Assembly (NCBI GenBank): GCA_018292915.2
Contig: JACVVK020000295.1
Span: 108,501-172,500, forward strand
Reading direction: 5' to 3'
DNA: 64,000 bases
From: Batillaria attramentaria
Lineage: Eukaryota > Mollusca > Gastropoda > Batillariidae
The notes beneath the pieces were generated by a model that ran no database searches, was not told where the DNA came from, and saw nothing but the letters and a program-made list of their open reading frames with translations. The number at the start of each line of letters is the position of its first letter. The first letter of the stretch is position 1. Shown piece after piece: positions 10,858 through 22,400 of this stretch. Position numbers and translations under genes: made by a program.

Positions 10858-11393
10858 CGGCTCCCCCCCCCCCAGCAAAATTGCAACAACAACAACAACA
10901 ACAACAAATGCAAAAAAAAGGATAGGTATTGGGTGGCGCAGCCCGAATTAAATTTTCTCGAAAGGGACAATATAATAATAATAATAATAATAATAATAAG
11001 ACCAAATTGTCGGCGCAGTGGGACGTACTGCACAAACAAGGTTGTTTATCGGAGTTTACGTCACGCTTGTTGGAGTGGGCAGAGGTCGGAGCTATTTTCG
11101 CTGTGATGACAGGTCAGTTATTATAGTGATGATGGTAACAACAAGCAGAGGTTGGAAACACGTTATTACACTGATATTTCTGTTCTCCCAGCGGTTAATT
11201 GCTGAAAATAATCCTGGTGGCGGAGACTCACTGGCTGGACGAGAAAGGAATTCTTCGATTAGACAAAACAGGACGTCTCCCGTGGCTCGCGTGATATCTC
11301 ATTAGGCGGTGTTAGCGCTGTTATAGGAGAGGAAACAGAAACAAAAATGACACTTAACATTCGTTCATGAACCGTGGTCTGTTGCTGCTTTTT

Positions 11394-11426
<33 letters not shown>

Positions 11427-11654
11427 GGGGAAATGGGAAGGGGGTTGTTGGGATTGTGGTGAAGACTGGGGGATGTTTGTTGTTGTTGTTGTCGTCGTTG
11501 TTTTGTTTTCTCCGGGGTAGGGAAGGGTGCACAGCCGAACGCACTGAAGTCGAATGCGCAAATTTGCTGAATGGGAAAATTGATATTTTTTGTTTGTTTG
11601 TTTGTTTGGCTCATCTGAAGTATTTCTCATCCGTGAATGGCAACAGTACGGCAA
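10858..11654. other. No gene; several short simple repeats
   Basis: (CAA)n at 10881-10907, (AAT)n at 10971-10999, (GT)n plus poly-G at 11396-11426, (GTT)n near 11477 and (GTTT)n near 11590. Nothing coding recognised. Confidence 0.5.
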
Positions 11655-12650
11655 GTGTTCTTTGTAACGTAATATAATGCCAATCATCGTGTGTAACTGT
11701 ATGCCAACTATCATGGGTAACAGTATGCTATCTGTAGTGTGTAACAGCATGCTAGCTATCGCGTATAACTGTATGGAAACTGCTGCCTCGTGTTTAACAG
11801 TAGGACAACACTCGCATGTAACAATATGCCTACTGCCGCGTATTACAGTACGTCTACTGCCGCGTATTACAGTATGCCTACTGCCGCGTATTACAGTATG
11901 CCTACTGCCGCGTATTACAGTATGCCTACTGCCGCGTATTACAGTATGCCTACTGCCGCGTATTACAGTATGCCTACTGCCGCGTATTACAGTACGCCTA
12001 CTGCCGCGTATTACAGTATGCCTACTGCCGCGTATTACAGTATGCCTACTGCCGCGTATTACAGTATGCCTACTGCCGCGTATTACAGTATGCCTACTGC
12101 CGCGTATTACAGTATGCCTACTGCCGCGTATTACAGTACGTCTACTGCCGCGTATTACAGTATGCCTACTGCCGCGTATTACAGTACGTCTACTGCCGCG
12201 TATTACAGTATGCCTACTGCCGCGTATTACAGTATGCCTACTGCCGCGTATTACAGTATGCCTACTGCCGCGTATTACAGTACGTCTACTGCCGCGTATT
12301 ACAGTATGCCTACTGCCGCGTATTACAGTACGTCTACTGCCGCGTATTACAGTATGCCTACTGCCGCGTATTACAGTACGTCTACTGCCGCGTATTACAG
12401 TATGCCTACTGCCGCGTATTACAGTATGCCTACTGCCGCGTATTACAGTATGCCTACTGCCGCGTATTACAGTACGTCTACTGCCGCGTATTACAGTATG
12501 CCTACTGCCGCGTATTACAGTATGCCAACCGACTGCCGCGCTTACAGTACTTCCAGTATCGTGTGTAACAGTGTGTACATTTTCGTGCGTATGGATAACA
12601 TTTTGCCACTCACCTATCGTCTCAGTGCATTGCTGTGAGATACTGTAAAA
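11655..12650 (+). repeat. 24-bp minisatellite
   Basis: A homogeneous core (about 11826-12526) of roughly 29 head-to-tail units TGCCTACTGCCGCGTATTAC+AGTA. Two main variants differ at AGTATGCC versus AGTACGTC. Units decay on both sides: recognisable but diverged copies at 11655-11825 and 12527-12650. Because 24 is a multiple of three, long frames open on both strands (repeats of ITVCLLPR and of HTVIRGSR); I do not call these genes. Confidence 0.93.
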
Positions 12651-13217
12651 AGTATCACACGCGCCCTGCACAGCTCTCTCTCTCTCTGAATCCTTCCCCC
12701 ATGAGTCGATGCGCAGAAAATCCGCGGGCTACAAAACAAGCGCTTACCAGTCCTTTTTACGTCCCTGTCGGTCGACATATGGGACATTTTGCGTCGAGGT
12801 CGGGTCGCACATACGGTGAAAAAGTCGCAATCATCGGCGGAAACCGCCATGAAATTCAATTTAGCACACCAGCGTTCCGTGTCGCGCTCTCTGATTGGAC
12901 GTTGCTTGCCCCCTGGCGGTCAGCTTGTACGTTTTCGATTGCCTACCCTGGAGATTGGGTCTGTTTTCTCTTTCTGTTTGCTCGTGGGCATTCCTGGAGG
13001 GTTTGTGGAGGGTTATCTTTTCTTTATCTGGATTTGGTTTGTCTGGCAGTATTTTCATTTTATTTGACTTTTTTTTTAATGGGAGGAGTTCTGAAGGAAA
13101 TGACATTTTGTTTTCTGCAGACAGTTCTTGGGGCTAGAGAGAAGAAGCAGTTACATAGAGGTCATTGGGAAGAATTTAAAGAAGTGTGTAAAATAGCTCA
13201 TATGGTTGAGCGTTAAT
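12651..13217. other. No gene recognised
   Basis: A 193-codon frame crosses this part but begins inside the minisatellite edge, has no family resemblance and is not called. A host tRNA-like sequence starts near 13190. Confidence 0.4.
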
Positions 13218-13450
13218 CTCTTGATCAGAAGGGGGAGCCGGGGTGGCCGAATTCTAGAGTGTTGGCCTGTCAATGCTCGGGTCGTGAGTTCGAATCCCGG
13301 CTGGGGCCAAATATTTGTGCTGGCCTTTTTCTCATTGCCTCGTCTTTGATATCACCCTTTTCTGGTGGAAAAGGACGTTAAACTCCCAAACATCCACCCC
13401 ACCCACCATCTTGATCAGAAGACTGCGGGTTTGAATCCCGTATTTAGCGT
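13190..13450 (+). other. tRNA-like sequence split by a SINE-A
   Basis: Before the SINE: AGCTCATATGGTTGAGCGTT then AATCTCTTGATCAGAAG. After it, the target duplication TCTTGATCAGAAG resumes with ACTGCGGGTTTGAATCCCGT. Joined across the duplication these give an A-box-like arm, an anticodon-like arm and a B-box arm. Probably the head of another SINE or a tRNA pseudogene; not a functional tRNA. Confidence 0.5.
13231..13408 (+). mobile_element. SINE-A, full length
   Basis: Head carries CCGAATTCTAGAGTGTTGGC; body intact. Target duplication TCTTGATCAGAAG at 13218-13230 and 13409-13421. Confidence 0.88.
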
Positions 13451-13860
13451 ATGTGGTGGAAAAGGACATTAAACACCCAAGCCCACCCCCCATCCCCCTT
13501 TTTGTGGTGGAAAAGGACGTTAAACTCCCAAACACCCACCCCATCCACCCTCTTGATCAGAAGACTGCGGGTTTGAATCCCGTATTTGGCCTATGTGGTG
13601 GAAAAGGACATTAACCACCCTCCCCCCCCTCCTGTATTTACATCTTCTTTGAATGACCCTAACAAGTCCCAAACACCCACCCCACCCACCCTCTTGATCA
13701 GAAGACTGCGGGTTTGAATCCCGTATTTAGCCTGTGTGGTGGAAAAGGACATTAAACACCCAACCTCCTCCCCCCGCCCCCCCCCCCACCCCCTCCCTCC
13801 GTATTTAGATCTTCTTTGAATGACCCTGTCTTTGAAATAAACCTCCCAGCGGAGAAAAGC
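13409..13860 (+). repeat. Three tandem units of tRNA-like half plus SINE-A tail
   Basis: Units start at 13409, 13551 and 13692 (periods 142 and 141). Each has TCTTGATCAGAAGACTGCGG, GTTTGAATCCCGTATTT and GTGGTGGAAAAGGACATTAA followed by C-rich filler that differs in length. Confidence 0.8.
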
Positions 13861-14158
13861 CGCCAGGCATCAAAACATACGCGACAGCCTGGCTGCGCCC
13901 GGTTACCGGTAACTAGTGGCTTTCACTACCTTCACTTGTAATGAAGCAACGTGAGACAGGATGCGGGAACGACTGTCTGATTCGAAAGTCTTCATCACGG
14001 AGTGTGTGTGTGTGTGTGTGTGTTCATGTGGCCCTTCCTGGATTGACAGTAGCCGCGAATTAGTCTTTGGTGCTTGCGCGGTTTGAAGCCCTAAAGATTC
14101 ACTCACTCACTCACTCACTCCTGGACTGACAGGTGGTGTTGCATTACTTCATGATCCT

Positions 14159-14549
14159 GGGCGGTCGGTGGTCTAGTGGTTAAGTGACCTGTCACCAATG
14201 CGAGAGAGGTCAGGGGTTCGAGTCCCACTCGGGGCAAAGAATTTTTCCTTGTCGTATGTGGCACCGTTCATTCGGGCCGATCGTCGGGGGTTCTCTCCGG
14301 GTACTCCGGCTTCCTCCCCCTCTGCTTTGGAAATGTTCAGCCCACCAAATCTGAAAAATAAATGCAATTCTAAATCCCGAAAGCTGAGCTGACCCTTCGC
14401 ACCACGTGATTGTAATGTGTTTATGTCCAGTGTGTGAGAGAATGCGTGTGATTCACGTGAGCGTGCGTGTTGGGTTCAGTTCGCGGCGCTTTGAGCCGAT
14501 TCATGAAATTGGGTAAAGCGCCTATACAATTCTCATTATTATTATTATC
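14159..14549 (+). mobile_element. SINE-B, full length (reference description)
   Basis: The head is GGCGGTCGGTGGTCTAGTGG with B-box GGTTCGAGTCCC. The central domain has GATCGTCGGGGGTTCTCTCC and GGGTACTCCGGCTTCCTCCC. The body ends with CGCGGCGCTTTGAGCCGATT, GGGTAAAGCGCCTATACAAT and an (ATT)n tail, a 3' end like those of L2/CR1-type LINEs. Flanked by ATCCTGG on both sides. Confidence 0.87.
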
Positions 14550-14905
14550 CTGGTGCTTCGGGGGGATCAGGGTTAAAACAGATTATTGCGAATTCCCACC
14601 GAGTGTGTTCTATTGGTAATTGTAATATCAAAACTCGCCTCTTGTCACCCATGAGACGTTTTGACAAGAAGACAATACCTGGGTGTTGGACTCTTTATAG
14701 TTTGTATTTTGCGATGACCATCCTCCCTTAGTCCGTGGGACACGTCATCCTCTGGAACTGATGCTGATGGAAGCGCCTGGACCTGACGGGTTGAGGCTCA
14801 AAATCTTTCCTGATGGCAGTGGCTTTTTCTGTGATGATTGTCTAGAACATTGACGGACGGGTAGCTCTCCGTTTATAATTAAAAAAAAAATAAATTAAAA
14901 AATGA

Positions 14906-15287
14906 TGATAATAATAATAATAAGCGCATTAATATAGGAGCTTTATCCCAAATATTTGGCTCAAAGCGCCGCGAGCTAAATCCACCACGCACGCTCGCGC
15001 GAATCACACGCATTCTCTCACACACTGGACATGAACACATTACAATCACGTGGTGCGAAGGGCCTGCTCAGCAATTTAAGTTTGGGAATTTTACAATTGC
15101 TTTTATTTTTTTTATTTTTGTGGGCTGAACATTTCCAAAGCAGATGGGGAGGAAACCGGAGTACCCGGAGAGAACCCACGACGATCGGCCCGAATGAACA
15201 GACGAGAAAGAAAAATTCTTGGTTCTTGGTGGGACTCGAACCTGACCTCTCTCATTGGTGTCTTAACCACTAGACCATCGACCGCCG
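14906..15287 (-). mobile_element. SINE-B, full length
   Basis: Complete on the minus strand, 357 bp from the + copy at 14159, so the two form an inverted pair. Head differs at a few bases (GGTCGATGGTCTAG). Confidence 0.85.
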
Positions 15288-16045
15288 ACCCGGCGTTTCT
15301 CTGGCAAGGCTGACCATTTAAGGTTGTCAAAGAATCTGGCATTGCTGGAAGTCTTGAAGTGTTTTGCTCTTTTCTGTCTGAGGTTTCCCCTTCAGTCACT
15401 CACGCAGAACCCACACAACATTTCAGCAAAAACTGGTTCAACAGTAATCCGAGAAGTAGTTTTTCCTGTATGCTGAAGTCACTTTCGAATCTTCACCACT
15501 CCGTCCCCCTTCCTTCCTACTCGCTTTACCACATCTCTTCTTTCTTGCCCTCACTAGTACTATACTGTCCGGGCAAACAGCCTGCCATTTTCATTCTCAA
15601 GTTCGCTTCGCTCTGGCTCAAAATTATTTTGACCTAGTCGAGCGAAAAAGGGCGGGTGGTCCAATCACCGGCTCACAGACAGATAGGCCTCATTCCCGGC
15701 GGTAAATCTGGAAGCATCTTTTGGTTGGAGAGGACCTGCTCGGCTAGCCGCCAGTCCCCGATGAGGTTTGCAAGATGTATTGGTCGTTGGGGGTACTTGG
15801 CGATTAGCCTAAAAGGCTGGCGGATCCCACGTTACATTCCGCTTACAGTTACAGACCCGGTCTGGGGCGAAACGAAGGATGGAGGCCGATAGGTGCGAAG
15901 ACGTGACCCAAAGTTTACAGGCGAGGGTGTGGAACAGTCTCCCTTCTCGACAAACGAATAAGGTTTCCTGCAGAGATATACCCACACCCTTCCCATTCCG
16001 CCTCCTCCCTTGCAGAGCCATTGTCTTCTAAAACCTGATTCACGA
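15288..16045. other. No gene recognised
   Basis: Unassigned sequence. Confidence 0.4.
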
Positions 16046-16128
16046 GACATGGGAATCCCGCTTGGGAGAAAGACATTTATGCTGGCTTTCTCCTAGTTGC
16101 ATCGTCTTTGAAATCACCCGCATATAAA
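16046..16128 (+). mobile_element. SINE-A, old fragment
   Basis: Degenerate copy: GGAATCCCGCTTGGGAG, TTTATGCTGGCTTTCTCC and CGTCTTTGAAATCACCCGCA keep the SINE-A order. Confidence 0.55.
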
Positions 16129-18060
16129 AGTTGGACTAGGATGTTGGACCCCCAGCCGACCAATTATCCAACTAATCTCGAGACATGGACCATTGTGAGA
16201 CTAAAATCAACAAAATCGCCGGTCACATCTAACTCTTTCCCATCCAGATTCTTTTATTCACTTTCGCTTTATTATTTTTTTTTTACGTTGATCGTCCCTC
16301 TTTCAAAGGGTCAACATTGTTGATGGTGAGAAAGCTGTCTAAAGAACCTGAAGAACTGTTAATGAGTGAATCCATTCCGACGGTCTCAGATCACCGACTT
16401 CCTACAGGGGGTGTCGACCAACGAGAAAACACAGCAGCGTCTGCCAAAGTGGCCAGTTATTGATCGTGAGATGGCCAGTAACCACTGGGATCCAACGTCT
16501 GACCGATGTGGTCAAACCCTACCTAACGAGGGGTGCTCTTTAATGGCCATTGGTCATGATAATCACCCCATCAGACATTGCACCGGATCTGACGTACAAT
16601 CATTAGCCAGGAGGAACAACTCTCGTCGGGAGAGTTCAGTGGGTCAGGCGCCTGTAGGCTGTATCGGGCTATCAGTTCAACATGACGAATGCATATCAAG
16701 CGAATAATTCATGAAAAAAGGATTTCCTGAAAGCCTGACATACGTGAGGGTTGTGCTTCTGGGATGTTTTCTCTATTAAACGGGCATTTAACATGGCCAG
16801 AAGGGGACAGGTCGTCTATTTCTGTTCTAGAGGAAGACGTGTGTCGTTGACAAGTGGGGTACAGATTTGATCTGCTGACAAAAGCAACAAAACTTGTGCT
16901 CTCGACGTTGGGAAATGGGGCTGTCGCGCTCTACACACATGCTGGGCATCTACAGGACAGGATGAAGCACGGGGTGGGAGGGGGAGGGGGACGGAGGGGG
17001 GGGGGGTATCAGAGGCAGGGTTGGGGAGTCAGTCAGTGTGTGCTTATAGATGATAGTCAGCTCATCGCTGAATCCGCAGCTGGGTTGCAAGTTCTGTGCC
17101 CTATCCTTGAAATGGCACTTAAAGGCCCTAGGTGCAGCTTTCAAATGCGACAGCCAGTTAGTCGCGACAGGCGATTGTCGCCTCAACCCTTTCATACGCA
17201 CTTCCAATCCGCATGTAGAGGATAGCCATTAGGATTTCGTTGTTTCGCAAGTTATATCTTCAGTTGAAAAATTTCCGACTTTTCCCATTTCCTAGCCCCG
17301 TTCTCCAGTATTATTGTATTATCATTATGTCCAGCAAAACTTAACAACAACAACAACAACACCGACAACGAAACGCGTGTCTCTCTGAAAGCAATTTTAA
17401 TATATTGCCTGACAATTGAACTACTCAGGAACGGAGTAGAAGTGCAGGGTTAAAATGTAGGAGCAACGGGAGAGGAAAGGGGGGGGGGGATCTCTAACAC
17501 ATTGGCAATGATCAATACAAGAGACAGTATCTTTCTAATCAGTTACTTGGGACGCTAGCTCCAGCTACAATACAGTTCCGCAAATACAGACGACTGGTGC
17601 ACTATCCCCCTCCCAATTGAAAAAAACGGCAGCCATCCATCGCTGCACAAATCAAGTGTAAACACTTGAGGCCAAAAAGGTTGAAACCAATCCTTTCGGG
17701 CAGGCACAGGATCGCAGCGGGTTGTTCACTTTTCCTCAGCAGCAAACAATCAATTTGATTCCGTTTCTAAGCATTCCCTCCCTCTCTTTCCCAGCGTTAG
17801 CCTCTTTTCCGCAGCCTTCACGGTCTCACGCGTTTTGTGTGTTAGAGGTTAACGGAGTTTCCTGGTTTGTATTGTGAGCGATGACTGGAGGGAGCGAGCT
17901 TAGCGCTGTAACGCAGGCCGAGACTGGCGAGCGGGGTTTGAGTTTATTTTAGCCGATCAATTCTATTTGACGGTCATGTAAAACTGTTGAATGGCTGTGT
18001 TTGTAGTGAAAACATGGGGATCAATTGTATGTCGATTTTCAATTCTCCATGAATCAAGAC
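16129..18060. other. No gene recognised
   Basis: Longest unassigned block in the left half. G-rich patches at 16976-17007 and 17480-17490; (AAC)n at 17343-17362. A 113-codon frame at 16366-16707 has no splice sites or family I know. Confidence 0.45.
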
Positions 18061-18074
18061 GGACGCGGTCAACG

Positions 18075-18127
18075 CCTCTCTCTCTCTCTCTCTCTCGCGC
18101 GCTCTCTCTCTCTCTCTCTCTCTCTGA

Positions 18128-18188
<61 letters not shown>
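18075..18188 (+). repeat. (CT)n-(GT)n compound microsatellite
   Basis: CT block with a short GC step, then about 27 GT units. G runs follow at 18226-18300. Confidence 0.95.
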
Positions 18189-18189
<1 letters not shown>

Positions 18190-18300
18190 GACTGCCAAGG
18201 ATTGTGTCCTGCGACAGCAGAGCAGGGGGGGGGGGGGCACTACTGGTGAGCCCCCTCTCCTCTTATCAAAAGCAAGGGGGGGGGGGCCCAAAGATATTCG

Positions 18301-18640
18301 GGCCCCCCTTCCAAAAATCGAACGAGGGCCTGGGCCCCGAGGGCCCCCGTGGTTCCTACGCCCCTGCAGTGAGCTATCCTTCGGTCAAACTCCCATTACG
18401 GCAATGTAAGCGGTCTTCACATTATCCCTCGACCAAGAAATTGATATATTTACATGCAGTTTGTCATTCTCAGGACCCACATTATGGAACAGCCATCCGG
18501 TCCATGTTAAATCCGCAATCTGTCTCCCCGTTTTCAAGGAGCGGCTGTTCAAATACTTTACGACACAGTAAGGCAGGAAATCATCAAATACGCATTCAAT
18601 GTTTATCATGTTTGATTAAATGTATGCTTGTCTGTTTTAT
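18301..18640. other. No gene recognised
   Basis: Unassigned. Confidence 0.4.
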
Positions 18641-18654
18641 CTTCTCTTTCCTTG

Positions 18655-18843
18655 GGGGAGCCGGGGTGGTCGAATGGTAGAGCGTTGGACTTCTAATGCT
18701 CGGGTCGTGAGTTCGATCCCGGTTGGGGCCAAATATTTGTGCTGGCTTTTTCATCGTTGCCCCGTCTTTGATATCACCCTACGTGGTGGAAAAGGACGTT
18801 AAACCCCCAAACACCCACCCCCACCCCCACCCCACCCACCCCC
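18655..18843 (+). mobile_element. SINE-A, full length
   Basis: Target duplication CTTCTCTTTCCTTG at 18641-18654 and 18844-18857. Long (CCCCAC)n tail. Confidence 0.9.
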
Positions 18844-19039
18844 CTTCTCTTTCCTTGTTTACTTGTTGTAATTGTTTTGGTTTGCGTATGTTTATTTGCT
18901 TAATGTTCGTCTGTTTTTGGGTTTTTTGTGTTTTGTTGTTTTTTCCCCATGTTCTCTTTTTTGTTGTTGTTGTTCTTGTGATTGTGTGTTGTTCATTTCG
19001 TTTTCTCTTATTCTCTTTGATTAGTTAGACAATTGTAGA

Positions 19040-19145
19040 CCTTAGTAACGACAGGTATGAAAATTGACTGTTTAATGTCAACTGCCTCTACCGTTGTAAA
19101 ATAAGGTTTCATTTATTCATTGACTCTCTCTCTCTCTCTCTCTCT
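19040..19145 (+). mobile_element. LINE 3' end, family 2 (diverged)
   Basis: AGTAACGACAGG, then CTACCGTTGTAAAATAAGG and TTTCATTTATTCATTG, followed by (CT)n. Stem partially decayed. Confidence 0.5.
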
Positions 19146-19311
19146 TATATCAGTGATTTGTGTTTACGAAGGTCGCACGTGTGTGTGAATGCGTTTTGAC
19201 CTGATGGACGATTTTCTCTATGGTTTTGTTTCTTGTAGTTTAGTGCATAATTTTCTGTGTTGATTTTTTTCTTTTATATTTTGCTCCTTTTTCCCTTAGT
19301 AGATAGTGTCT

Positions 19312-19406
19312 GTAGTATTAGCAACGGCGAGTTTGCAAACTGGCGAATTTCTGTCAAAACTTTTACCGTTGATAGATAAAGTTCCATCATCATCATCATC
19401 ATCATC

Positions 19407-19445
<39 letters not shown>
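19312..19445 (+). mobile_element. LINE 3' end, family 2
   Basis: CAACGG (19322-19327) and CCGTTG (19366-19371) form a stem; ATAAAGTTCC and (ATC)n then (CT)n follow. Confidence 0.6.
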
Positions 19446-19450
<5 letters not shown>

Positions 19451-19951
19451 CTGTCAGGCTTTTCAACATTTTCTTGCCCCCATGCTTGTGTGATTGTTCC
19501 TCTGACGTGAGGCAGTAGAGTGTCCATGTGGGTCTGGTCGTTCTATTGGTTCACAGGCTTCACGTTTCTTTTTGTTTTTCGTTGGCTAATTGGTCAAGTC
19601 ACGTGGTTCCGATAGGTGCTTCCTGCGCCATTTGTGGCTGTCACTGTCTTGAGAGGGTGATTGAGCCACCAGTAATTCAATAGTCTTCTGTTTCAAATGA
19701 CGCTGGTGTCCCCTTACTTTCGATGAGCTTCAAATCGTCACTTCCCTGGCCCTGCATTTCGTACACGCTATGTCGTGAATCTCAAATTACCAGTGCAACA
19801 ATACGTTTAAATTTGGCAGTAGAACTACATGCTTCCATGCTGGTATTGATACTGATATCGGTGTTCCCATGACCCCGCTGCGATAATGGCGGAAATGCGG
19901 GCTGCTCCCCAGGAGGAAACGTGTCGCCATTTTTGACGGCAGTGCCACTTT
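19446..19951. other. No gene recognised
   Basis: Unassigned. Confidence 0.4.
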
Positions 19952-20006
19952 TTTTTTCTTCTTCTTCTTTTTTTTTTTTTTTTTTTTTTTGGGGGGGGGG
20001 GGGGGG
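19950..20006 (+). repeat. Poly-T then poly-G
   Basis: A T-rich run of about 40 bp meets a G run of about 17 bp. Confidence 0.9.
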
Positions 20007-20189
20007 TCTCTCAAAGTAGTGTTGTTTGATTCCATTCTAGGGTTGGCCTACATTTTCCTGAAAAGTTCGTATTGTGTAGATATTTTACTTCAACTCTTGA
20101 CATACGGCTATGTGAATGATAATTACAAGGGACCTCACGGGTTGGCCGTTAACGTGCACATATTTCATGGACAGCGTCCTGTATATAAG

Positions 20190-20257
20190 ACGTGCGTGCG
20201 TGCGTGCGTGCGTGCGTGCGTGTGTGCGTGCGTGCGTGTGTGCGTGCGTGCGTGCGT

Positions 20258-20314
<57 letters not shown>
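20190..20314 (+). repeat. (GCGT)n-(GT)n microsatellite
   Basis: GCGT tetramers pass into pure GT. Confidence 0.95.
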
Positions 20315-20315
<1 letters not shown>

Positions 20316-20408
20316 AGGGTGGGGGTGAACATGGTGTGCTAGTCGAGTCCGTTATACTATTAAAAAAAATCACCCCCCCCCCCAAATAAAACCAAACAAA
20401 ACAAGGAT

Positions 20409-20572
20409 GTGGGTGGGTGTTTGGGGGTTTAACGTCCTTTTCCACGACATTCAAAAACGGGACAACGATGAAAAAGCCAGCACAAATAGTTGGCCCCAGC
20501 CAGGATTCGAACTCACGACCCGACCCGAGCATTGCAAGGAAACACTCTTCCATTCGGCCATCCCGGCTCCCC
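20409..20572 (-). mobile_element. SINE-A, full length
   Basis: Small deletion where the TTTGATATCACC block should be, and a CCCGA duplication in the head. CCAAACAAAAC is present on both flanks. Confidence 0.82.
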
Positions 20573-20914
20573 CCAAACAAAACAAAACAAACAAACAAAC
20601 AAACAACAACGACAAACAACAACAACAACGAGTGACTCCTACAGTGATGTCCCAGCCGCGTCCAAAGACTCCTTCGATCCGAAGCCGAAAGCCGGATCGG
20701 GGATAGAGTGATCATGCCCATGAGTCTGAAAACCTCGAAGGAAAAAAATATAACACAGTTTTCAGCGGTCTGTGATTTTTCTCATACAGAAAAGAAATGT
20801 GCGAGTGGCTTGCTCTGGTGAAAATGAACGCCTTCCCATCGGACTCCAGGAAAACGGGACGCTAAGTAAACTTAATCTGACATCCAGAATGGATCCGTCT
20901 ATGCCGCAAAAATG
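20573..20914. other. No gene; (CAAA)n/(CAA)n at 20574-20630
   Basis: Otherwise unassigned. Confidence 0.5.
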
Positions 20915-21000
20915 ATAGAGAGAGAGAGAGGGGGGGGGAGGGGGGATAGAGGGGGGGGGGAGAGAGAGACAGAGACAGAGAGACAGACAGACAGACAGAC

Positions 21001-21041
<41 letters not shown>

Positions 21042-21106
21042 GACAGAGACAGACAGACAGACAGACAGACAGAGACAGACAGACAGACAGACAAAGACAG
21101 AGAGAA
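20915..21106 (+). repeat. (GA)n/(AGAC)n array with G runs
   Basis: About 190 bp, mainly AGAC tetramers interrupted by AGAG. Confidence 0.95.
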
Positions 21107-22185
21107 CCTGAAGATGTAAGCAGTTCTGTTCGGGGAAATAAGGAATTTTTTTTATCGTGGGAATCGCTTACTGCTTGAATGCTAATTCAGAGGAGTGAAT
21201 CCGATTGAACGTCTGCTTCATTTCAATAACCGGCGGAAGAAAAAAAAAACATTATTTTCCATACAGAATCACTTCTTCTTTTCTGAGGTCGGCCTCATGA
21301 ACACGTTCCGTGATCGCCGCATGACAGCATAATCATAGTTTATGAAGCTAATGTTCAACGCATATTCAGGATGGCTAGAAAGAAAGAGTCTCATGTTTTT
21401 TTTTAAGGATTCATTTGAACTTGCGTGCGTTGTGCCCATAAATTTGCGCGTTTTAGTTTTCCCGACAGTGTGTATTACAGCTCGCTCTCTCTCCCTCTCT
21501 CTCTCTCTCTCTCCCTCCCTCTCTCTCTCTCTCTCCTGACTGAGAACTGGGGTGCGTCCTGCCCACCCTATGCCGTAGTCTTCTACCATGTACTATTGGC
21601 AATGTGAGTCGCACTGAAACGGAAATGTAGATTCTAGGGTTCGCGCATGCGTGCTGTCGACTCGGAAGTGAAGTTACCACGATGGCACAGACGACCGTTC
21701 TAGTGGCGCTTTGGGAACGATGGGCAAAGTCTTTGGTCATCCTCACCCAAATTAGCGTATTTTATTTAGAAAATTTAAATTGTGCATACAAGTCACTTGA
21801 TAATATGCATGTATGCTTCTCTTTTGGAATCGGGCCGATTATTACGATCATTCTAGATGTAACTGGCCACCATATTTTTTCTGCAGATTCTGCCATGTTT
21901 GGAGTGACCGAGAATATGAGACCGCAGAAGAATCTGCGTTTCCGCTTAACAGGTGGCGCGGTCTGTATCGCAGTGAATAGTGTCGGTTGAACGCAGCCCC
22001 GCACACGGTTCGCTTAGAATAAAACTCATAAAAAAAAACAAGAAGACAACGCAATACATCGGATGACGCAAAGAAGCCATAAACTTGGACATACGATACC
22101 CGCCAGTATTCCGAAGAAACCAAAGCAACTGCAATTGAGCCACATAAAACCAGCCATGAGTATCAACAACTTGATTGAAAAACGC
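21107..22185. other. No gene; (CT)n at 21481-21535
   Basis: Holds a CpG-bearing GCGCATGCG site at 21641 and an ATG in good context at 21682, but the frame has no donor I trust. Confidence 0.4.
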
Positions 22186-22188
22186 AGA

Positions 22189-22222
<34 letters not shown>

Positions 22223-22400
22223 TCCAACCCGCAGATTAACAAGTACAAACCTGAAGATGGGACTGCGCTCCTTATCTTCCTTGTAAAATAAAAGTATTTC
22301 ACTTCACCTCTGTCTGCCTGTCGCTCTGTCTCTGTGTCTGTCTGTCTCTCTGTCTGTCTGTCTCTCTCTGTTTCACAACTCTCTCTCTCTGTTTCACAAC
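22186..22400 (+). repeat. (GA)n and (CTGT)n/(CT)n simple repeats
   Basis: GA/CAGA block at 22186-22222 and CTGT/CT block at 22308-22398. An ATAAAAG motif between them recalls a LINE 3' end, unproven. Confidence 0.7.

Noticed and set aside
11259..12671. Frames of 470 (minus), 323 and 282 (plus) codons with 8-residue repeats
   Set aside because: They arise from a 24-bp tandem repeat whose period is divisible by three; three frames on two strands are open alike and there is no start, splice or family support.
12635..13216. 193-codon frame with hydrophobic segments
   Set aside because: Starts in the decayed minisatellite edge, crosses T-rich sequence, ends in a tRNA-like repeat; no recognised domain.
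16366..16707. 113-codon frame
   Set aside because: No family resemblance, splice sites or codon signal that I can judge by eye.
21641..21990. First-exon-like ATG behind a GCGCATGCG site
   Set aside because: No convincing donor and no recognised protein; noted only as context.
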